In this document: piece by piece, positions 34,455 to 45,217 of the stretch
Position numbering within the stretch: position 1 is the stretch's first letter
How the letters are laid out: each line of letters starts with the position of its first letter
Assembly (NCBI GenBank): GCA_033765305.1
Contig: JANRID010000058.1
Location: 124,001 to 188,000, forward strand
DNA length: 64,000 nucleotides
From: RDXT01 sp033765305
Lineage (GTDB): Bacteria; Bacteroidota; Bacteroidia; J057
Direction of reading: 5' to 3'
Program-made: the position numbers and the translations under genes
The notes under the pieces: generated by a model
Told to the model about the DNA's origin: nothing
Database searches by the model: none
What the model saw: the letters and a program-made list of their open reading frames with translations, nothing else

Positions 34455-35556
34455 GATGAGCGCCATTGGAGGTAATCAGGGGTTCAGGGACCGGAGATGC
34501 GGCGCCCAGTTTGCGCAGCAGTGCCGCGGTATGGACGGCGCCGTGCTGCAGGGCCTCCAGCAGCGCAGCATCGAGCTCCGCCTGGAGGGCGGGATCGGGA
34601 TCTGCTGCCGGAGGGAGGCGGTCAAGCGGAACGCCGGCTGCCGAAGCCAGCTGCGGAGCCGGAGGAGGCTCCTGCAGGGAGCGCAGCAGCAAGGCCCAGA
34701 GCGGGTGCTGGCGGCTGATCTCGTGGAGCACCGTGCGGCCGCGCTGTTCGAGCTCGCCCAGATTGGGCTGGGCAGCGAGCACCTGGAGGGCGGCTTCCGC
34801 CGCCCCGATGCCGATTTCCATCAGCCGCGGGGTCATCTGCTGCCAGGCATCGGAGCGCAGCAGATTCCAGAGGGCTGCCTGCGGCAGCAGCTCTTCATTC
34901 CGCCCGGATTCCGGATGGGCATGCCCGTTGGCGCCGGCGGCGCGGAGCAGCTTGCTGAGCCTGGGGCTCATCGGGTGCCGGTGCAGCACGGTCTGGCCGT
35001 GGGCATCGGGGATATTGGGGTCGGCGCCCGCATGCAGGAGGGCCTTGATAATGCTTGTCTTCTGCATCGCCACCGCGAGCATGAGCGGCGTCTCGCCGTC
35101 GTCGTTGAGCAGGTCGGTTTCGGCGCCCATCGCCAGCAGGCGGCGGACCATCTGCAGGTTGCTTTCCCGCACGGCCAGAAAGAGCGCTGATTCGCCGTGG
35201 TGATCGGTGAGGTTGATCTCTGGCCGGTATTCGAGCGTCAGGGAAAAGAGGTGCAGGTTGCCGCTGCGCACAGCCCGGATCAGGGCGGTATCTCCGTGAA
35301 TATCGCGGAGGTCGGGATTGGCGCCGGCTTCGTAGAGCATGCGCGTGAGCGCCAGATGTCCTTTTTCGATGGATTTGTGCAGGGCCGGATAGCCCCGCGG
35401 ATCGGCGGCATTGGCATCGGTGCCGTGAGCCAGCAGGATCGATACGCATTCGAGGCTGCCTGATTCGGCAGCACGGACGAGGGCTTCGGCCCCGAAGCTG
35501 CCCGTCATCCGGATCACCTTCCGGCGTTCCAGCCAGCGTTGAATCTGCGCAAACAT
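34447..35556 (-). CDS. Ankyrin-repeat protein
   Basis: This 369-residue protein has at least five ankyrin repeats between residues 25 and 215, for example DPRGYPALHKSIEKGHLALT, then DIHGDTALIRAVRSGNLHLF, DHHGESALFLAVRESNLQMV and DDGETPLMLAVAMQKTSIIK. A less regular helical C-terminal half with one more repeat-like GRTVLHEISRQHP follows. There is no signal peptide, so it is probably cytoplasmic and acts by protein binding. The partner is unknown. It overlaps the following secreted-protein gene and lies downstream of the histidine kinase gene's end on the opposite side. Confidence 0.85.
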   Translation of the reverse strand: MFAQIQRWLERRKVIRMTGSFGAEALVRAAESGSLECVSILLAHGTDANAADPRGYPALHKSIEKGHLALTRMLYEAGANPDLRDIHGDTALIRAVRSGNLHLFSLTLEYRPEINLTDHHGESALFLAVRESNLQMVRRLLAMGAETDLLNDDGETPLMLAVAMQKTSIIKALLHAGADPNIPDAHGQTVLHRHPMSPRLSKLLRAAGANGHAHPESGRNEELLPQAALWNLLRSDAWQQMTPRLMEIGIGAAEAALQVLAAQPNLGELEQRGRTVLHEISRQHPLWALLLRSLQEPPPAPQLASAAGVPLDRLPPAADPDPALQAELDAALLEALQHGAVHTAALLRKLGAASPVPEPLITSNGAHHA

Positions 35557-35594
35557 GGCTCAATAACGCAAGGCTTTCGGGAAAAGGCAAGGAC

Positions 35595-37835
<2,241 letters not shown>

Positions 37836-37949
37836 GGCCTGCGCAGAATTGGCTCCGGGATCAGAAGATTAAGTTAGGCCGAAATGTTCAAATGAAAAAA
37901 TACATAGGCCCGGAATGCGCCGGCGGCTGCGGCAATTGTGCCGGAAATC

Positions 37950-38294
37950 TTACACGTTCTTGCGGTACGCTGCCGCATCGGCCTGGGTACGGAGATAACC
38001 GCGCCCGCGGACGGAAGGCAGCAGATCCTGAAGCCAGGACTCCAGCGGCCCGGTTTCCCAGACGCGGGTGCTGCCGTCGGGCAGGACGGCGCGCACCGTG
38101 CCGGGCGCTTCGAACCGGATCTCCAGGGCGCTGCCAGGCTGCGCTTCCGGCTCCCGCAGCTCCGCCGGAATGCGGATCAGCCCCTGCCGGAGGTGCAGCT
38201 GCACCGGCCCCCGCAGCTGCCCGCCGCCCCGCAGGCGGCGCAGCAGCCGGATCAGCTCCGCGCCCAGCGGATCGTGCAGATAAGATGGGTTCAT
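37950..38294 (-). CDS. Hypothetical protein next to the junction
   Basis: This protein of about 114 residues starts MNPSYLHDPLGAELIRLLR. It has a positively charged helical start followed by beta-like segments (PVQLHLRQGLIRIPAELRE, then ALEIRFEAPGTVRAVLPDG). The open frame reaches 38378, but the extra 28 codons look like upstream leader DNA. No known family is recognised. It is the last gene that clearly belongs to the left-hand organism by composition, and it diverges from nuoF. Confidence 0.55.
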   Translation of the reverse strand: MNPSYLHDPLGAELIRLLRRLRGGGQLRGPVQLHLRQGLIRIPAELREPEAQPGSALEIRFEAPGTVRAVLPDGSTRVWETGPLESWLQDLLPSVRGRGYLRTQADAAAYRKNV

Positions 38295-38398
38295 TTCCCT
38301 TGCGCCGCCCAACAATTCGGATAGCAGCGGGGTTGAAACAACGAAAATTTCCCTAACTTTCAGCGCCGTTTTCACCACCGGCCAGTAAGACCTACCGT

Positions 38399-39697
38399 AT
38401 GGAATCGTGGCGTACCTACAGCAAAGTGCTGCTTCCGGATATCCCGGATTTCCACAAGATCGAGGTGTATGAATCGCAGGGCGGCGGATACAAGGCCTGG
38501 AAAGACATCCTGACTTCCGGCAAATGGAATCCCAAGGCAGTTGTGGAAGAGGTGAAAAAAGCCAACATCCGCGGCCGCGGCGGCGCCGGCTTCAATGCTG
38601 GCCTCAAGTGGTCCTTCATGCCGCCTAAAAAAGAGGGCGTGCCCCGCTACCTCGCCTGCAACGGCGACGAATCGGAGCCCGGCACCTGCAAGGACCGCCG
38701 CATCTTCGAGTACAACCCCCACGCGATCATCGAAGGCGCGCTCATCGGCTGCTATGCCATGGAGATGGATGCCGCCTACATCTACATCCGCGGCGAATAC
38801 GCCGACTGGATCGACATGATGCAGAAGGCGCTCGATGATGCCTACGCCAAAGGCTACGCCGGCGACAATATCCTGGGCTCGGGCGTATCGATCCACGTGT
38901 ACCTGCACCGGGGTGCAGGCGCCTACATCTGCGGCGAGGAGACCTCCCTCATGGAATCCCTCGAAGGCAAGCGCCCCTATCCCCGCTCCAAGCCGCCGTT
39001 CCCGGCGCAGTTTGGCCTCTGGGGCAAGCCTACGACGATCAACAACGTCGAGACGCTCTCCCATGTGCCGCTGGTCATGCGCAACGGCGCCGACTGGTAC
39101 CTCTCCGTCGGCGCGCCGACCAACCCCGGCCCGATGCTCTACGGCATCTCCGGCCATGTCAACCGCCCCGGCTTGTACGAATTTCCGTCGGGCATGCTCA
39201 TCACCGACCTGATCTACCAGGTGGCAGGCGGCATCCGCAACGGCAAAAAACTCAAGGCAGTCGTTCCCGGCGGCTCTTCGGTCCCGATTCTCACCGCTGA
39301 GATGATCGAAGGGGTGACGATGGACGCCGACGGCCTCCGCAAAGCAGGCACCCTCCTGGGTACGGCCGGCATGTGTGTGCTCGACGAGGACACCGATATG
39401 GTGAAATTTCTCCTGCGGGTCTCCAAATTCTACGACCACGAATCCTGCGGCCAGTGCACCCCCTGCCGTGAGGGGTCGCTTTGGATGAAGAAAATCCTCC
39501 ATCGCATGACCCACGGACAGGCCCGGGCGGGCGACACCGCCCTGCTCCAGAATGTCGCCGACAACATCGCCGGCCGCACGGTCTGCGCTTTCGGCGAAGC
39601 CTGCTCCTGGCCCGTGCAAAGCTTCCTGGCCAAATTCCGTGACGACTTCGAAGCCAAAGCCAAAGCCAAAAAAGAAGACGTTGTGCTGGTCAAATAA
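38399..39697 (+). CDS. nuoF: NADH-quinone oxidoreductase subunit F
   Basis: This 432-residue subunit of complex I binds NADH and FMN. The FMN/NADH motifs are RGRGGAGFNAGLKWSF (residues 58-73) and HRGAGAYICGEETSLMESLEG (170-190). The N3 4Fe-4S cluster ligands are C350, C353 and C356 in ESCGQCTPCREG plus C396. All are intact and the length is normal. Electrons pass from here to NuoE/NuoG. nuoE, normally just upstream, is absent and replaced by an unrelated divergent gene, consistent with a seam close by. nuoG follows after 48 bases. The N-terminal 50 residues are unlike the Bacteroidota NuoF that I know. Confidence 0.95.
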   Translation: MESWRTYSKVLLPDIPDFHKIEVYESQGGGYKAWKDILTSGKWNPKAVVEEVKKANIRGRGGAGFNAGLKWSFMPPKKEGVPRYLACNGDESEPGTCKDRRIFEYNPHAIIEGALIGCYAMEMDAAYIYIRGEYADWIDMMQKALDDAYAKGYAGDNILGSGVSIHVYLHRGAGAYICGEETSLMESLEGKRPYPRSKPPFPAQFGLWGKPTTINNVETLSHVPLVMRNGADWYLSVGAPTNPGPMLYGISGHVNRPGLYEFPSGMLITDLIYQVAGGIRNGKKLKAVVPGGSSVPILTAEMIEGVTMDADGLRKAGTLLGTAGMCVLDEDTDMVKFLLRVSKFYDHESCGQCTPCREGSLWMKKILHRMTHGQARAGDTALLQNVADNIAGRTVCAFGEACSWPVQSFLAKFRDDFEAKAKAKKEDVVLVK

Positions 39698-39705
39698 TCT
39701 GTCGC

Positions 39706-39738
39706 AACCGGAAACAGCAAACAAGAAACTGGAAACAC
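39706..39738 (+). repeat. Short low-complexity repeat between nuoF and nuoG
   Basis: Degenerate units of the form CNGGAAAC/CAGCAAAC/AAGAAACT/GGAAACAC follow each other for about 33 bases. A different low-complexity repeat lies between nuoG and nuoH. Confidence 0.55.
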
Positions 39739-39745
39739 CTTTGCG

Positions 39746-41458
39746 ATGAAGCCCCTCCCGATGAATCCCTTCAACCACGACCTTCCGGCGCCGGAAACGC
39801 CGCTGGTCAACGTTCACTTCAATGGACGCTGGATTCAGGTTCCGAAGGGAACCAACGTGGTGGAGGTTGCCCGCCAGCACGACACCTTCCTGCCGCACTA
39901 TTGCTACCACCCGAAACTCTCCATTTCTGGCAACTGCCGCATGTGTCTGTTCGAAATGGGCACCCCCAAGATGGATGCCAACCGCCAGCCTGTCCTCGGT
40001 GCCGACGGCAAGCCTGAGATCGCCTGGATGCCCCGACCCCAGATCGGCTGCGCCACCAACGTCACCGAAGGCATGGGCATCCGCACCGACAGCCCTTTGG
40101 CCCAGGAATGCCGCAAGGGCGTCATGGAGTTCCTCCTCATCAACCACCCGCTCGACTGCCCGATTTGCGACCAGGCCGGCGAATGCAAACTCCAGGAATT
40201 TTCCAGCGAATACGGCACTGGCGAAAGCCGCTTCGTGGAACAGAAGGTCAAAAAACCCAAGAACGTCGACCTCGGGAAGAACATCGTTCTCGACGATGAA
40301 CGCTGCATCATGTGCTCGCGTTGCATCCGCTTCGCCAAAGAGGTCATGAAGGACGACGTCCTCGGCTTTGTCCAGCGCGGCAGCCACACCACGCTCACCG
40401 CCCACCCGGGAAAGCGCTTCGACAACGCCTATTCCCTCAACACCGTCGACCTCTGTCCGGTCGGCGCCCTCACCAGCAAGGATTTCCGCTTCAAGATGCG
40501 CGTCTGGTTCCTCAAGGAAACGCGCAGCATCTCGACCTGGGACGGCACCGGCACCAATATCACCATCGGCTCGCGCCAAGGCGCCGTTTACCGCATCACC
40601 CCCCGCCAGAACGAGGCCGTGAATTCCCTCTGGATGCCCGACCAGGCCCGCTTCGAGTTCCACGCATCCCAGGATGCCTCACGCTTGAAATCCATCATCA
40701 AGCGCGGCAGTGCCGGCACCGTGCTCTGGCCCCAGGTCCTTGGCGAGATCGCCTCAACCCTCAAGAGCTTCGCCCCGGGTGAGACCGCCCTCATCGCCTC
40801 CGCCCGCCTCTCCAATGAGGAACTCTATCTGGCCAAGCTCATCGCCGACCATCTCGGCACCACCCTCATCGACATCAAACCCCGCCCCCAGCAGGCGGAT
40901 GGATTCTTGGTATCGAACGACGGCAACCCCAACTCCACCGGCGCCCGCCTCCTCGGGGTTTCCCATGACGGGGCCAAGTTGGCGGAAATCAGCTCCGCCG
41001 TCGCTTCCGGCAAGGTCAAAGCCCTGCTGACCCTCGGAGAGGACGCGGTCGACTGCGGTCTTTCCTCCGGTTTGGACAAGCTTGCCCTTTACGTCCACAT
41101 GGGACAACAGGCCGGGTCCGCCGCGGGCACCGCCCACTACATCCTGCCCGGCTCCGGATTCGGCGAAAAACAGGGGACCATGATCAATCTCGGCCAGCGT
41201 CTGCAGAAACTGGGCAAGGCGGTGGAATGCCCGGGCCAGGCCCGCGAGGAATTCGAAATCCTCCTCGAACTCCGCACCGCCCTCGGGGGCGGCAACGGCA
41301 TCCACACCATCCAGGAGGTCTTCCACGCCATGGCCTCCCGTGTTCCCAGCCTCGAGGGGATTTCTTTCCATAAAATCGGCGACCAAGGCATCGACCTCAA
41401 CTCCGCCAGCCCCGCCACACGGACCCAACATCCGGTCACGACCTCCGCTGTCCAATAG
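39746..41458 (+). CDS. nuoG: NADH-quinone oxidoreductase subunit G, short form
   Basis: This 570-residue iron-sulfur subunit of complex I has all cluster ligands at the N-terminus: C53, C64, C67 and C102 for the 2Fe-2S centre; H134, C138, C141 and C147 for N5; C187, C190, C193 and C237 for N4. The remaining 310 or so residues are the vestigial molybdopterin-oxidoreductase-like domain, with no cofactor-binding cysteine. Many NuoG proteins are longer (about 690-900), so this is a reduced form. An ATG five codons in is an alternative start. The stop codon lies in a low-complexity repeat. The composition of this gene is clearly that of the right-hand genome. Confidence 0.92.
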   Translation: MKPLPMNPFNHDLPAPETPLVNVHFNGRWIQVPKGTNVVEVARQHDTFLPHYCYHPKLSISGNCRMCLFEMGTPKMDANRQPVLGADGKPEIAWMPRPQIGCATNVTEGMGIRTDSPLAQECRKGVMEFLLINHPLDCPICDQAGECKLQEFSSEYGTGESRFVEQKVKKPKNVDLGKNIVLDDERCIMCSRCIRFAKEVMKDDVLGFVQRGSHTTLTAHPGKRFDNAYSLNTVDLCPVGALTSKDFRFKMRVWFLKETRSISTWDGTGTNITIGSRQGAVYRITPRQNEAVNSLWMPDQARFEFHASQDASRLKSIIKRGSAGTVLWPQVLGEIASTLKSFAPGETALIASARLSNEELYLAKLIADHLGTTLIDIKPRPQQADGFLVSNDGNPNSTGARLLGVSHDGAKLAEISSAVASGKVKALLTLGEDAVDCGLSSGLDKLALYVHMGQQAGSAAGTAHYILPGSGFGEKQGTMINLGQRLQKLGKAVECPGQAREEFEILLELRTALGGGNGIHTIQEVFHAMASRVPSLEGISFHKIGDQGIDLNSASPATRTQHPVTTSAVQ

Positions 41459-41490
41459 CCAATAGCTAATTGCCAAGAGCCAAGAGCAAA
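41452..41490 (+). repeat. Low-complexity repeat at the nuoG/nuoH boundary
   Basis: CCAATAGC, CCAATAGC, TAATTGC, CAAGAGC and CAAGAGC follow one another for about 39 bases. The TAG in the first unit is the nuoG stop codon. The style resembles the repeat before nuoG. Confidence 0.6.
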
Positions 41491-41509
41491 CAACCCGACC
41501 CAATCACTT

Positions 41510-42754
41510 ATGATCGACGGACCCATCGTAGTTTTCATCCTCGCCTCTCTGGCCAAAAGCGGAATCGTCGTCGGCATCATGCTCGGTCTCGTGGCCTACA
41601 GCGTGGTCGCCGAGCGACGCTTCAGTGCCTGGATCCAGGACCGGATCGGCCCGAACCGCGTCGGCCTTCCCTTCGGCGGCATCCGCATCGGCGAACTCAC
41701 CATCCCGGAATTGCGCCTTTTCGGGCTGGGCCAGCCCATCGCCGACGGCCTGAAGTTCCTGCTCAAAGAAGAATACACCCCGGCCCACGTCAACAAGTTC
41801 TACTTCACCCTGGCCCCGATGCTCGCCATGGTCCCGGCCCTCCTCACCATCGCCGTCGTGCCCTTCGGTAGCAACATCGACCTCCGGCCCGTCGCCGAGT
41901 TTCTCTCCCAGTGGTTCTACTGGAGTGCCGAAACCATCCAGGCTTTCAACATCAAGGCGGTCATCGCCGACGTCGATGTGGGCGTCCTTTTCGTCTTCGC
42001 CATTGTCTCAATCAGCGTGTACGGCATCGTCCTGGCGGGCTGGTCCTCCAATTCCAAGTTCCCTTTCCTGGGCGGAATCCGCTCCTCGGCCCAGATGATT
42101 TCCTACGAACTTTCCATGGGCCTCTCGGTCGTCCCGGTCTTCCTCATTGTCGGCAATCTCAACCTCGGCTCGATCATCCAATACCAGATCGACCACGGCT
42201 GGATGGCGCTCCCCATCGCCGGTATCTGGAATTCCAGCGACCCTTTCCAAGCCCTTGTGCTTTGGCTCCCGCTCGGCCTGTCTTTCCTTATCTTCCTCGT
42301 GGCCGCCTTCGCCGAAACCAACCGCCTGCCCTTCGACCTGCCGGAATGCGAAACCGAACTGGTCGGCGGCTACCACACCGAATACAGTGCGATGAAATTC
42401 GCCCTCTTCTTCCTGGGTGAATACGCCGCCATGATCGTGACTTCGACCGTGATGGTGACCTTGTTCTTCGGCGGCTGGAGCCTGCCCTTCGGATGGTTTG
42501 CCAACCAGGCCATGCCCGCATGGGTGCCCATCCTGGGCGGCCTGGCCACTCCCTGGTGGTTCGGCATCGTCCACATCGGGGTCTTCCTGGCCAAAATGGC
42601 CTGCTTCATCTTTTTCTTCATCTGGGTGCGCTGGTCGCTGCCCCGCTTCCGTTATGACCAATTGATGAGCCTGGGATGGAAATTCTTCATCCCCGTCGGC
42701 CTGGCCAACGTTCTCGTCACGGCCGGCATCGTCGCCTTCTACACCCTCCGTTGA
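41510..42754 (+). CDS. nuoH: NADH-quinone oxidoreductase subunit H
   Basis: This 414-residue membrane subunit of complex I has about eight to nine helices and forms the quinone-site end of the proton module. The family motifs are ERRFSAWIQDRIGPNRVGL, GLKFLLKEEYTP, GWSSNSKFPFLGGIRSSAQMISYELSMGL and AFAETNRLPFDLPECETELVGGYHTEYSAMKF. It is somewhat longer than typical NuoH (about 330-350) because of an extended N-terminal helix and loop. nuoI is not the next gene, so complex I in this organism is encoded in more than one cluster. A terminator follows 39 bases after the stop. Confidence 0.94.
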   Translation: MIDGPIVVFILASLAKSGIVVGIMLGLVAYSVVAERRFSAWIQDRIGPNRVGLPFGGIRIGELTIPELRLFGLGQPIADGLKFLLKEEYTPAHVNKFYFTLAPMLAMVPALLTIAVVPFGSNIDLRPVAEFLSQWFYWSAETIQAFNIKAVIADVDVGVLFVFAIVSISVYGIVLAGWSSNSKFPFLGGIRSSAQMISYELSMGLSVVPVFLIVGNLNLGSIIQYQIDHGWMALPIAGIWNSSDPFQALVLWLPLGLSFLIFLVAAFAETNRLPFDLPECETELVGGYHTEYSAMKFALFFLGEYAAMIVTSTVMVTLFFGGWSLPFGWFANQAMPAWVPILGGLATPWWFGIVHIGVFLAKMACFIFFFIWVRWSLPRFRYDQLMSLGWKFFIPVGLANVLVTAGIVAFYTLR

Positions 42755-42793
42755 ACCGCCCCGGTTCAGCGCACCCGGGGCAGGGGAGGGCAG

Positions 42794-42823
42794 GGGGGCA
42801 TCTCTTCCTCAATGCCCCCTTTT
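42794..42823 (+). terminator. Rho-independent terminator of the nuo genes
   Basis: An 8-bp stem, GGGGGCAT (42794-42801) with ATGCCCCC (42812-42819), is followed by TTTT. Confidence 0.8.
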
Positions 42824-42827
42824 GCGG

Positions 42828-42833
42828 TATAAT
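42828..42833 (+). promoter_or_regulatory. Sigma-70-type -10 box
   Basis: An exact TATAAT sits right after the nuo terminator and 63 bases before the next ATG. The -35 region at 17-base spacing (TTCCTC) is weak. A TATAAT box fits a non-Bacteroidota sigma factor. Confidence 0.5.
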
Positions 42834-42896
42834 CCCTGCTTGATTGGCCACCTCGGCCCATTGCGCTTTCTTCAATCACCCTATCTCTCTCTCAAC

Positions 42897-44222
42897 ATGG
42901 AACATCTCTTCACCTTCGGTTGGCAGTTTCTGGTCATCATGCTCCTCGTTCTTGGCAACGGCTTCTTCGTGGCCTCCGAGTTTGCCATGGTCAAGATCCG
43001 CTCCAGCCAGCTCCGGCCCATGCTCAAGAAAGGCGACTGGCGCGTCCCGATTGCCCTCCGCGTCACCGACCACCTCGACGCCTACCTCGCCGCCACCCAG
43101 CTCGGCATCACCCTGACCAGCATCGGCCTTGGCGCCTACGGCAAACCCTTCGTCGCCCATTGGGTCCGAGACCTCCTCCATTTCTTCGGCGTCACCAACG
43201 AGGTCGCCATCGACAGCCTCAGTTTCACCCTGGCCTTTTCTTTCATCAGCTTTCTCCACATCGTCCTCGGCGAGCTCGCTCCCAAGTCCCTGGCCATCCA
43301 GAAACCCAAGCCCGTCACTCTCTGGATCTCTCCGGTGCTCCTCGTTTTCTACTACGTCTTCTTTCCCTTCATCTGGTTGATGAATGGCGCCGCCAACCTC
43401 CTGCTCAAGTCCGTCGGCATCGCCCCGGCCAAAGAGGACCACGATTTCAGCTTCGAGGAACTTGATGTGGTGCTCATGCATTCCACCCACGTCCGGCCCT
43501 CCGACCGCCTCATCACCAAGCTGATGCGCACCGCCATGCGCTTGAAGGAAACCACCGCCGAGCAGATCATGATCCCGCGCGAGCAGGTGGTCTGCCTTTG
43601 GAAAAACAAGCCACTGGCAGAAAACATGGCCGTGGCCCAGAAGTCCGGTTACAGTCGTTTCCCGCTCTGCGGCCTTTCCCAGGATGATGTCCTGGGGGTC
43701 GTTCTGACCAAAGAGCTGCTCTGGCAGCACCAGGCCCTCGGTGACCAGACCGGCATCGACACCATCCTCCATCCGGTCCTCAGTTTCACCCGCCAGACCA
43801 CGCTTCCGGCCATGCTCGAGCTGTTCCGCAAGTCACGCAACCATCTGGCCGTGGTCCTGGACCAAAACGAAAAAATGATCGGGGTGGTCTCGTTCGAGGA
43901 CGTTCTGGAGGAACTGGTCGGCGACATCCGTGACGAGCTCGACATCGAAAAGGGCCCGTTCTACCAGCGCAGCGAGACTTCGGTCGTCGTGGACGCCGAT
44001 GTGCCCATGCGTGATTTGGAAATCGAGATGGGTTGGACCTTTGAATCCCACGGCCGTCAGCGCGAGACGGTCGAACAATGGGCCCTGCGTCTATGGGGCG
44101 GAAAACCCAAGGTCGGCGAGGAAATGGTGCAGGATGGCATCCGGGTCAGGGCCATGGACACCTGCGCCACCGGTCTGCGGCGGGTCAAATTCACCCAGGA
44201 GCCGCCGGAGGAACTTCCTTAA
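42897..44222 (+). CDS. CNNM/CBS/CorC-type membrane protein (hemolysin-family transporter)
   Basis: This protein of about 441 residues has an N-terminal DUF21/CNNM membrane domain with four hydrophobic segments (FLVIMLLVLGNGFFVASEFA, then ISFLHIVLGELAPKSLAI). A pair of CBS domains (IMIPREQVVCLW... and LAVVLDQNEKMIGVVSFEDVLEELVGDI) and a C-terminal CorC/HlyC domain follow. Members are linked to magnesium/cobalt efflux or sodium transport, and the hemolysin name is historical. The in-frame TTG at 42822 lies in the promoter region, so I use the ATG at 42897. Confidence 0.9.
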   Translation: MEHLFTFGWQFLVIMLLVLGNGFFVASEFAMVKIRSSQLRPMLKKGDWRVPIALRVTDHLDAYLAATQLGITLTSIGLGAYGKPFVAHWVRDLLHFFGVTNEVAIDSLSFTLAFSFISFLHIVLGELAPKSLAIQKPKPVTLWISPVLLVFYYVFFPFIWLMNGAANLLLKSVGIAPAKEDHDFSFEELDVVLMHSTHVRPSDRLITKLMRTAMRLKETTAEQIMIPREQVVCLWKNKPLAENMAVAQKSGYSRFPLCGLSQDDVLGVVLTKELLWQHQALGDQTGIDTILHPVLSFTRQTTLPAMLELFRKSRNHLAVVLDQNEKMIGVVSFEDVLEELVGDIRDELDIEKGPFYQRSETSVVVDADVPMRDLEIEMGWTFESHGRQRETVEQWALRLWGGKPKVGEEMVQDGIRVRAMDTCATGLRRVKFTQEPPEELP

Positions 44223-44376
44223 GACCCGGCTTCTACAACCCTTATTTACTTCGCACAATATTTGTCATATCAAATAGAAAAGTCCGCTTTAGAGGGGTTG
44301 ATTTGGGTTCATCGGAGGCATCCCCTCTGCATTTGTATTGAATGGGCGCGGGTCCAAAGCTACGTTTCCAACCCAC

Positions 44377-44448
44377 GCCGGAGTAGCTCAGTGGTAGAGC
44401 AACGGTTTCGTAAACCGTGGGTCGAGAGTTCAATCCTCTTCTCCGGCT
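44377..44448 (+). tRNA. tRNA-Thr (anticodon CGT)
   Basis: A 72-base cloverleaf can be drawn. Acceptor GCCGGAG pairs with CTCCGGC at 44441-44447 with discriminator T. The D loop contains AGCTCAGTGGTAGAGC. The anticodon stem ACGGT/ACCGT closes a TTCGTAA loop with anticodon CGT. The T arm is GAGAGTTCAATCCTCT-like. CCA is not encoded. Anticodon CGT reads ACG, a threonine codon. Confidence 0.93.
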
Positions 44449-44454
44449 CTCCCG

Positions 44455-45108
44455 TTACTTGATCAAAGCGCTGTCGTTTGTCGGAACATCTACGTTGTGT
44501 TCCATTCCCGGTTCCACAGGCAATGGCGGCGTCAGCAGCGAGACGGCCAGGCACCACACCAAGGCAGGTATGGCCAATGAAGCCACCAGCATGCCGATGC
44601 TCCCGGCGTTCCGGAGTCGCAACACCTGGATCAGGCACAAGAAGGCCGAAACCCCGGCGGCGGCCAGCACATAAACGGGCTTATGGTGGTAAACAGCCGC
44701 CACCAATATACCCGCGCCCAAGGAAGTCCAACAAAGGAATATCAACCAACCCGCGGAAACCGAGGGATGGGTTTGGTATTCAAATCCTTCCGGTAGGTTT
44801 CCTGGCGGATCAAAAAGAACGGGCTGGGTCACGGGCGATCGCTGCCCTTGGCCGTTCTTCCCTCCGTTGAGGGTTTGGGCGATCACCGGGGCCGGTATGC
44901 CAAAGTACGTTTCCAGCCGGATCCATTCGCCCATGCCGTCCTGCCAGACAAAATCCCCGTGGCGCAACAATCCATTGGCCCAATGACGCCGCACTTCTTT
45001 CTCGGTGTATGGACCCAGATACTCGCCGTCTTGGATTACGTAAATCGTTGGCTGCTCGCGTTCCGGCATCGGCTTCTTCTTCGCCTGTTCCAAAATTTCA
45101 ACAGACAT
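44455..45108 (-). CDS. GYF_2-domain membrane protein
   Basis: This protein of about 217 residues starts MSVEILEQAKKKPMPER. A GYF_2 domain follows (IYVIQDGEYLGPYTEKEVRRHWANG...DFVWQDGMGEWIRLETYF), a small fold that binds proline-rich or partner sequences and is common in Verrucomicrobiota and Planctomycetota. The C-terminal half has three to four hydrophobic helices (AGWLIFLCWTSLGAGILVAA and others). Starts further upstream would run through the promoter of the divergent iscA-like gene, so I chose 45108. Its function is unknown. A second GYF_2 protein lies at 61.5-62.3 kb. Confidence 0.75.
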   Translation of the reverse strand: MSVEILEQAKKKPMPEREQPTIYVIQDGEYLGPYTEKEVRRHWANGLLRHGDFVWQDGMGEWIRLETYFGIPAPVIAQTLNGGKNGQGQRSPVTQPVLFDPPGNLPEGFEYQTHPSVSAGWLIFLCWTSLGAGILVAAVYHHKPVYVLAAAGVSAFLCLIQVLRLRNAGSIGMLVASLAIPALVWCLAVSLLTPPLPVEPGMEHNVDVPTNDSALIK

Positions 45109-45217
45109 ACCTGTTAATACTATTAGCAGGTAGGCGGAAACTATACAATTGCATATCTCGGTTTTGTCACAAATCCAGCCGATTTGACACTCTGGCCGGT
45201 CCGAAGCATACTCAAGC

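Larger units (their letters stand above)
38295..39745. other. Interval containing the junction between two unlike genomes
   Basis: To the left every diagnostic gene is Bacteroidota-like, and to the right every diagnostic gene is Verrucomicrobiota-like. The exact seam is unclear. The 104 bases before nuoF include TAACTTTC, close to a Bacteroidota -7 box, and nuoF uses GCA alanine codons more often than nuoG. Yet the nuoF C-terminus (TVCAFGEACSWPVQSFLAKF) resembles opitutal NuoF, not the Bacteroidota form. The break could be upstream of nuoF, inside it, or just after it. Confidence 0.65.

Noticed and set aside
38372..40663. 763-codon minus-strand frame crossing the junction
   Set aside because: It is antisense to nuoF and nuoG, which have complete cofactor ligands. 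Its continuity across the seam is not evidence of a gene.
44377..44448. tRNA gene as an integration site explaining the genome switch
   Set aside because: It lies about 5 kb to the right of the change in gene character. There is no integrase, and I saw no duplicated tRNA 3' end near the seam.
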